35,752 bases of DNA from JALZVT01 sp964519335 (lineage in GTDB: Bacteria; Pseudomonadota; Gammaproteobacteria; Pseudomonadales; Azotimanducaceae), in assembly GCA_964519335.1 (NCBI GenBank), contig CAZFIA010000025.1, positions 1-35,752 of the forward strand, written 5' to 3'. This document shows positions 31,349 through 35,752 of the stretch, piece after piece. The notes below the pieces were generated by a model, which made no database searches, was not told where the DNA came from, and saw only the letters and a program-made list of their open reading frames with translations. Each line of letters starts with the position of its first letter. The stretch's first letter is position 1. Made by a program: the position numbers and the translations under genes.

Positions 31349-32356
31349 CTACTTCTTCTTGCTGAGGCTGGTGTAGGCGCGATCGACGAAGCCCGTTGGA
31401 TCTCCGTATATTTTGTCGTAAGCCGCCGTTGGTTTAGCAGCGGCAACCTCTTCAAGGGACATGCCTTCGGCGATCATGCCGCTAATCTTCAGGCTAACGG
31501 TCTTTAGCATGCTGATGTAGGCCGCCAGATCATTGTAGTCACCCACCTCGCCATGGCCTGGAATCACCATCGTGTCTTTTTCGATCACTTCCAGTACCGA
31601 CTCACAGAACGCCGCCATGCCATCGATATCGCCACCGTTGTCTGCATCTATAAACGGATAGCCCCGGTTAAACACATCACCAAAATGAACCGCGTTAGTG
31701 CCTCGGAAATAGACAGCGGTGTCACCGGTGGTATGCGCCGGGCCAAAGTGCAACAGATCTATCTGTTGACCATTAAAGTGAAACTGCATGCGATCGTTGT
31801 AGGTGATGACAGGCTGTGCAGACTCTGGGTAGGCTTTCTGCAGATACTTAACTACCGCAAGATTAATCACGTGATCGTCTTGCATCATGGCTCGTGAATT
31901 TTCCTGCGCCACAATCCAGGTTCCGGCCGGGCCTAAAGTCAGATTGCCTTCGGCATGGTCAAAATGCCAATGGGTGTTAATCGCAAAATCAACCCCCTTG
32001 CCTTGACTGCCCGGCAGGCCTTCAAGCGCAGCCTCTATCTTGGGCATCATCTGCGGAAACTGATCATCAACGATCATGGTGCCGTTTTCGCCAATAGAAA
32101 CCCCGATATTGCCGCCAATGCCAAACAGTACGTAAAAATCGTCGGTGAGTTTCTCTACCTTTATCTCAGCCTTGTTGAAGTCCCAGCCGAACACTTCGAG
32201 CAACCCATCGAGATCTAACGGCTCGTGATTGTGCGCACGAACGGGACTACTTGCGACGGCCAACACTAGTGCAATTGCAAGGGCACCCAGCAAGGCCTTA
32301 ATGTTGCCAATGTGAGATACATAACTTGCTGTGAGATATTTTGATTCTGCCTGCAT
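31349..32356 (-). CDS. Exported metallo-beta-lactamase-fold hydrolase
   Basis: A 335-residue protein from ATG 32356, with AGGAA upstream. A longer reading to 32461 would overlap the divergent VOC gene. An N-terminal region ending in a hydrophobic run and SSPVRAHNHE is a signal peptide with a long n-region. The MBL metal site is NTHWHFDHAEGN (His-x-His-x-Asp-His), with a third-site His in FGPAHTTGD and further ligands in HFGDVF and IPGHG. This set is that of class B-like hydrolases such as B3 lactamases, lactonases and quinoprotein-associated hydrolases. Genuine beta-lactamase activity is possible but not shown. It faces the VOC gene across 75 bp. Confidence 0.9.
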   Translation of the reverse strand: MQAESKYLTASYVSHIGNIKALLGALAIALVLAVASSPVRAHNHEPLDLDGLLEVFGWDFNKAEIKVEKLTDDFYVLFGIGGNIGVSIGENGTMIVDDQFPQMMPKIEAALEGLPGSQGKGVDFAINTHWHFDHAEGNLTLGPAGTWIVAQENSRAMMQDDHVINLAVVKYLQKAYPESAQPVITYNDRMQFHFNGQQIDLLHFGPAHTTGDTAVYFRGTNAVHFGDVFNRGYPFIDADNGGDIDGMAAFCESVLEVIEKDTMVIPGHGEVGDYNDLAAYISMLKTVSLKISGMIAEGMSLEEVAAAKPTAAYDKIYGDPTGFVDRAYTSLSKKK

Positions 32357-32431
32357 GGGAAGATTCCTGCTGTGCGAAACTGAAGTGCGTGAAAATGCTA
32401 AAAAACCGATACCCCAGATACTAACAGCCCT

Positions 32432-32866
32432 ATGAAATCCAACCAAAGCGCCGTATTTCATTTATCCGTCCACGTGAGCGACCTCGAGGCAAGTCGCGCC
32501 TTCTACGCCGGCGTACTTGGGTGTAGGGAAGGACGAAGCACCGAGAGCTGGATCGACTTCGATTTTTTTGGTCATCAGCTCTCCGTGCACTTAGGTACAC
32601 CACTCACCAGCACACTGACCGGCGAAGTAGACGGGGTAGCCGTGCCCATGCCGCACTTCGGCGCAGTGCTGCCGCTCGAGACCTGGCAAACCGTCGCCGA
32701 TCGTCTTCAAAATGCGGGGACAGAGTACTTATTAGATCCGCAGGAGCGATACTCAGACGAAACAGGTGCACAGCACACTCTGTTTGTACTGGATCCCAGT
32801 GGCAACGCTATAGAACTTAAATGTATGCAAAATCGCGCCGAGCTCTTCGAATCTAGTGCTCCCTGA
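32432..32866 (+). CDS. VOC family protein (glyoxalase-like)
   Basis: A 144-residue protein with two VOC modules. Module one begins AVFHLSVHVSDLEASRAFYAGVLG, module two near PHFGAVLPLETWQTVADRL, and the C-terminal FVLDPSGNAIELKCM carries a ligand Glu. These are typical of small VOC enzymes such as lyases, dioxygenases or resistance proteins. The reaction is undetermined. The ribosome-binding site is weak. The 3' end overlaps the start of the hydroxyacid dehydrogenase gene by 11 bp, so the two are probably translated together. Confidence 0.88.
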   Translation: MKSNQSAVFHLSVHVSDLEASRAFYAGVLGCREGRSTESWIDFDFFGHQLSVHLGTPLTSTLTGEVDGVAVPMPHFGAVLPLETWQTVADRLQNAGTEYLLDPQERYSDETGAQHTLFVLDPSGNAIELKCMQNRAELFESSAP

Positions 32867-33827
32867 TCAAAAACCAGGCCATAAGCATCCGGTCCTGCCA
32901 TTGCTTACCCAGGAGAGTGAATCGGCGCAGCGCAAAATGCTCGCAGATCTGAGCACAGCCTTACCCAACGAACACATCGACCTGATCGAAAACTTCAACA
33001 CGCAACAGCTCGCACAGGTTGATGTGGCGATCACCGCAAACCCCCGATCTGCAACGTTCAAGCAGCTGCCAAAACTCAAGTGGGTTCAGAGCATGTGGGC
33101 GGGTGTCGATAGCATGCTGAAGGACGCAGAGATTAACCAATTCAAGCTTGTGCGCCTCACGGACCCAAGACTCGCAGACGCAATGGCCGAAGCCGTTCTA
33201 ACCTGGACGCTGTATCTACACCGTCGAATACCCGAGTATGCGCATTTGCAACGCAACCGACGCTGGCAACTACTGAGCTATAAGGAAGCGAAAGAACGCC
33301 GGGTATCGATACTGGGCCTGGGTGAACTGGGCGAGCTTAGCGCGACACGGTTGGCAAACAACGGCTTTAAGGTAAGCGGCTGGAGTCGAACCGCGAAGAC
33401 TCTCGCCGGCATCGACTGTTATGCGGGCCCAGACGGACTGGCTCAGATGCTAAAAACCACCGACATATTGATCGTGCTGCTTCCGCTCACAGCAGCTACC
33501 CGCGCACTGGTAAATCAACAAACGCTCGCGTTACTGCCAAAACAGAGCTCCCTGGTGAACTTTGCAAGAGGCGCTATTGTAGACACCAATGATTTACTGC
33601 ACGCGCTGGACAACGGCCAGCTCGATCACGCAGTGCTTGATGTGTTCGACACCGAACCCCTGCCTTATGCAAGTCCTCTATGGCATCACGAGCGCATTAC
33701 CGTACTGCCGCATGCTTCCGCTTTAACTGATTCTGAGTCTGCTGCAAGAATTGCGGCGAGTCATATCAGCACTTATAGAGCTACGGGAGAGTTACCCGCC
33801 ACCGTAGATTTGCTCCGAGGTTATTAA
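32856..33827 (+). CDS. D-2-hydroxyacid dehydrogenase, glyoxylate/hydroxypyruvate reductase A (GhrA)-like
   Basis: A 323-residue NAD(P)-dependent enzyme started by GTG 32856 inside the end of the VOC gene. The Rossmann motif is GLGELG (154-159), and Arg178 after the next strand (GWSRT) suggests NADPH. Catalytic residues are Arg238 (NFARGAIVD), Glu267 (DVFDTEPLP) and His286 (LPHAS). WVQSMWAGVDSM and the short C-terminal arm are typical of the GhrA branch, which reduces glyoxylate or hydroxypyruvate. A wider range of 2-keto acids is possible. The adjacent VOC protein may act on a related intermediate (inferred). Confidence 0.9.
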   Translation: MLPDQKPGHKHPVLPLLTQESESAQRKMLADLSTALPNEHIDLIENFNTQQLAQVDVAITANPRSATFKQLPKLKWVQSMWAGVDSMLKDAEINQFKLVRLTDPRLADAMAEAVLTWTLYLHRRIPEYAHLQRNRRWQLLSYKEAKERRVSILGLGELGELSATRLANNGFKVSGWSRTAKTLAGIDCYAGPDGLAQMLKTTDILIVLLPLTAATRALVNQQTLALLPKQSSLVNFARGAIVDTNDLLHALDNGQLDHAVLDVFDTEPLPYASPLWHHERITVLPHASALTDSESAARIAASHISTYRATGELPATVDLLRGY

Positions 33828-33832
33828 GTGAG

Positions 33833-33860
33833 GGTAGTGAATACGGGCGCCTGAACTACC
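33833..33860. terminator. Weak hairpin between convergent genes
   Basis: GGTAGT (33833-33838) can pair with ACTACC (33855-33860) across a 16-nt loop, between the stops of the dehydrogenase and GPH genes. There is no clear T-run on either side. It could act as a weak bidirectional terminator. Confidence 0.25.
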
Positions 33861-33874
33861 AGCCACTAAACTCG

Positions 33875-35239
33875 CTAGCCCGCCAACTGCGAATCATTGA
33901 GTTCGCGCGCTCTAAGCTCCGCCCTAATTTCCGCGTGCTTCGCGCTGGTTAGCGGGTATTTAATCATGGGTAGATAAGCAAGGAACAATCCAACGCCGGT
34001 ACCAACACAGTAGGTGATCAGCACGCCCTGAATAGCCTCTGGGGTATTGCCCGCCCGATCAACAAAGCCAAATACTTCGTCGAGCACCAAGAAGCAGGCA
34101 CCCACCGCAAGGGCAGCCCCGAGTTTGTTTGTAGTGGTTAGCAACGCAAAGAACAGTCCGGCACGCTGCTCGCCACTCTGCAGCTGGTCGGCGTCGGTAA
34201 GGTCTGCCATCATAGACCGCAGTAGCGCGGGTGCGGCGCCATAGGCAACACCATAGGTGATAGTGAACATCCATAACCCCAGAACACTGCCGGGTGTTGC
34301 AAAGAAATACAGGCCGACCATTATCACGCCGCCGTACACCAGCGCCCAGCGCATCGCACGAGCTTTGCCTACCCACAAGGCGATGCGCAACCAAAGCGGC
34401 ATCGCACAAAAAGCAGCAATAAAGTAGAACAGTAGCGCAATGCTCGCCTGTTCCGGAACCTCAAATACGTAGCGCGCTATAAATATGTAAAGCGCACCCG
34501 CAACACCCGTACCCAGCCCGGAAAGCAAATCTGACGCAAGGATGCGCCATAGCAAAGGATTGTTCAAAAGCAGGGCCATTGCGTCGCGAAACACAATCGG
34601 CGCTGTGCTCTTGCGTGCACTGTCGGGTACTTTCAAAAGAGTAGCAAACGACGTTAAGGGGAACATGATCAAGCAGAACATGCCCATGCTAAACACCTTG
34701 GCTTGCAGCGACGCGTCTGGACTAACGATGGCAATTACAGCGGGTACAGCAAGTACCGTCGTCATGCCTCCAATCACAAAAACTTCGCGCCAGCCGAATA
34801 GGCGGCTTCTGTCATCATAGGTTTCGGATAGTTCAGAACCCCATGACAAATGAGCAATCATCATCATGGTGTAGCCGATATAAAGCACAATCATCCAGAA
34901 CCCGAGATACAGCGCGCTCACGTCTTCTGCGTCTGGCATAAACACCATATAGACGGCAAGCATCTGAATAGGCGCAGAGATCGCTATCCAGTGTTTGCGG
35001 CGTCCCCAGCGCGTTTCGAATCTATCTATAACCATCCCCATGATCGGGTCGGTTACCACGTCAAAAATCCGTACCAGCGTAAACACAGTGCCTACCGTGG
35101 CAAGACTAAGACCCAGGCTTGAATAAAGCGGCGGCAGATACACCGCGATCGGCATAGCCATTGCTGCCATGGGAATGGCAACAGCAGAGTAGGCCGCCAA
35201 ACTTGCGGCTGACAATCGGGTGGGAGTTGTAGTGCTCAT
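33875..35239 (-). CDS. GPH-family (MelB-like) sugar:cation symporter
   Basis: A 454-residue inner-membrane protein with twelve helices. It has the GPH signature region RIFDVVTDPIMGMVIDRFETRWGRRKHW, where Asp residues near the first loop bind the coupling cation in MelB. The block HLSWGSELSETYDDRSRLFGWRE is the conserved cytoplasmic segment of the family. Substrates are usually glycosides or glucuronides; here none can be named. It lies 3 bp after the GFA gene on the same strand and is probably translated from the same mRNA. The C-terminus is a short Glu/Arg-rich tail. Confidence 0.9.
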   Translation of the reverse strand: MSTTTPTRLSAASLAAYSAVAIPMAAMAMPIAVYLPPLYSSLGLSLATVGTVFTLVRIFDVVTDPIMGMVIDRFETRWGRRKHWIAISAPIQMLAVYMVFMPDAEDVSALYLGFWMIVLYIGYTMMMIAHLSWGSELSETYDDRSRLFGWREVFVIGGMTTVLAVPAVIAIVSPDASLQAKVFSMGMFCLIMFPLTSFATLLKVPDSARKSTAPIVFRDAMALLLNNPLLWRILASDLLSGLGTGVAGALYIFIARYVFEVPEQASIALLFYFIAAFCAMPLWLRIALWVGKARAMRWALVYGGVIMVGLYFFATPGSVLGLWMFTITYGVAYGAAPALLRSMMADLTDADQLQSGEQRAGLFFALLTTTNKLGAALAVGACFLVLDEVFGFVDRAGNTPEAIQGVLITYCVGTGVGLFLAYLPMIKYPLTSAKHAEIRAELRARELNDSQLAG

Positions 35240-35242
35240 CGA

Positions 35243-35668
35243 TTAGTTCGGTGGCGCTCCGATAGACGCTAGAAATTCGGCACCGGTTTGGCGCGGATGA
35301 TCGCCTTGAAAATTGTAGGCATCCGGTTTCTCATCGATGTAAATCTCGCCGGTGAGTTTTAGGGCGGATTCATCATCAAAGGCTCCCGCCCAGACAACGG
35401 TCATACCGGTTTCCGGCATGCGATAAAGCAGGTTTGTTCCACACTGTTTGCAGAAACAGCGCTCAGCCCAATCGCTTGACTTATAAACCCCGAGTTCACC
35501 TTCACCAGAGAGTTCGATTGATCCTACTCCGACACCAAACCCAGGACCGCCCGACCACTTGCGACACATAGTGCAATGACAGGCATGAAAGTGTGCTTCG
35601 ACATCTTTTGCCGTAAAGCTCACGGCACCGCAAAGACATCTTCCTGTATCGGACCCCTTATCAGTCAT
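35243..35668 (-). CDS. GFA family (glutathione-dependent formaldehyde-activating/CENP-V-like) zinc protein
   Basis: A 141-residue protein with the Cys pattern of the GFA fold: CLCGAVSF, then HACHCTMCRKWSGG and FCKQCGTNLLYR. These bind two zinc ions. The family is named for the Paracoccus enzyme Gfa, but most members have unknown substrates. GGAAGAGGG precedes the ATG strongly. It is the first gene of the two-gene unit with the GPH transporter. A 7-bp tandem repeat lies 18 bp upstream of the start. Confidence 0.9.
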   Translation of the reverse strand: MTDKGSDTGRCLCGAVSFTAKDVEAHFHACHCTMCRKWSGGPGFGVGVGSIELSGEGELGVYKSSDWAERCFCKQCGTNLLYRMPETGMTVVWAGAFDDESALKLTGEIYIDEKPDAYNFQGDHPRQTGAEFLASIGAPPN

Positions 35669-35685
35669 AGCCCTCTTCCTTACTT

Positions 35686-35716
35686 GTTATCGTTATCTGT
35701 TATCTGTTATCTGTTT
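35686..35716. repeat. 7-bp tandem repeat upstream of the GFA gene
   Basis: GTTATCT is repeated three times at 35692-35712, preceded by a shortened unit and followed by a partial one. It lies in the likely promoter/leader of the GFA-GPH unit, where slippage could change spacing. The remaining bases to the window end show no recognisable gene. Confidence 0.85.
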
Positions 35717-35752
35717 TCAGTATGCCAAACACCGGCGCAAGCTGTCGCTCTT

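Noticed and set aside
31349..32356. Calling the MBL-fold gene a beta-lactamase resistance gene
   Set aside because: The metal site is shared by many hydrolases, and no subclass-specific residues could be established by eye.
1..35752. CRISPR array, tRNA, rRNA, transposase or phage genes
   Set aside because: Reading through the window gave no regularly spaced repeats, tRNA-like cloverleaf or mobile-element proteins.

Overview
The window looks like part of a draft scaffold from a heterotrophic, probably marine, gammaproteobacterium. This rests on gene content: a TonB-dependent receptor under a thiamine-pyrophosphate (TPP) riboswitch, a BlaI/M56/TonB operon, a DUF1800/DUF1501 pair, DUF3179, GPH and CNT transporters, a TauD-type dioxygenase and a bacterial P450. 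Coding density is high and many genes overlap or nearly touch. No rRNA, tRNA, CRISPR array, transposase or phage gene was seen. A lineage near Halieaceae/OM60 is only a guess.

Left part (1-4955, minus strand): one tight operon in the order nucleoside transporter (CNT/NupC), IPNS-like 2-oxoglutarate/Fe(II) oxygenase, dimethylglycine/sarcosine-dehydrogenase-like flavoprotein, DUF1080 lipoprotein (cut by the window edge). Together these suggest import and oxidative demethylation of a nucleoside-like or N-methylated compound. Plus-strand genes follow (5084-10117): an exported DUF1800/DUF1501 pair, a TauD/TfdA dioxygenase and an HSL-type esterase.

Middle (10121-18969): a DUF899 protein, an ArgD-like aminotransferase with an Ala/Ser repeat and a structured 5' leader, an N-acyl-D-amino-acid deacylase, and two small coupled unknown genes. 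A 100-N gap inside this block is flanked by two identical 55-bp copies, so it is almost certainly two contigs that overlap by one assembly k-mer. A P450, a HAD hydrolase, a VOC protein and a DUF3179 protein follow.

Regulated block (18943-25643): a BlaI-type repressor, an M56 (BlaR1-like) sensor protease fused to a TonB C-terminal domain, and a stand-alone TonB-like protein. Twin 14-bp palindromes at the promoter form a probable operator, and a terminator is buried in the 3' end of the convergent DUF3179 gene. Beyond this lies a TPP riboswitch followed by a TonB-dependent receptor, an SDR and a VOC protein. The VOC gene has no canonical start codon; the homologous reading begins at ATA.

Right part (25708-35752): a DUF547 protein, a membrane-anchored unknown, a hybrid histidine kinase, an MFS transporter and an AEC transporter whose start codons are 9 bp apart, a secreted MBL-fold hydrolase, a VOC protein overlapping a GhrA-like hydroxyacid dehydrogenase, and a GFA-GPH pair. 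The most interesting items are the TPP-controlled receptor-SDR-VOC unit, the nucleoside-transporter/oxygenase/demethylase operon, the BlaI-M56::TonB-TonB operon, and the structured leader of the aminotransferase.
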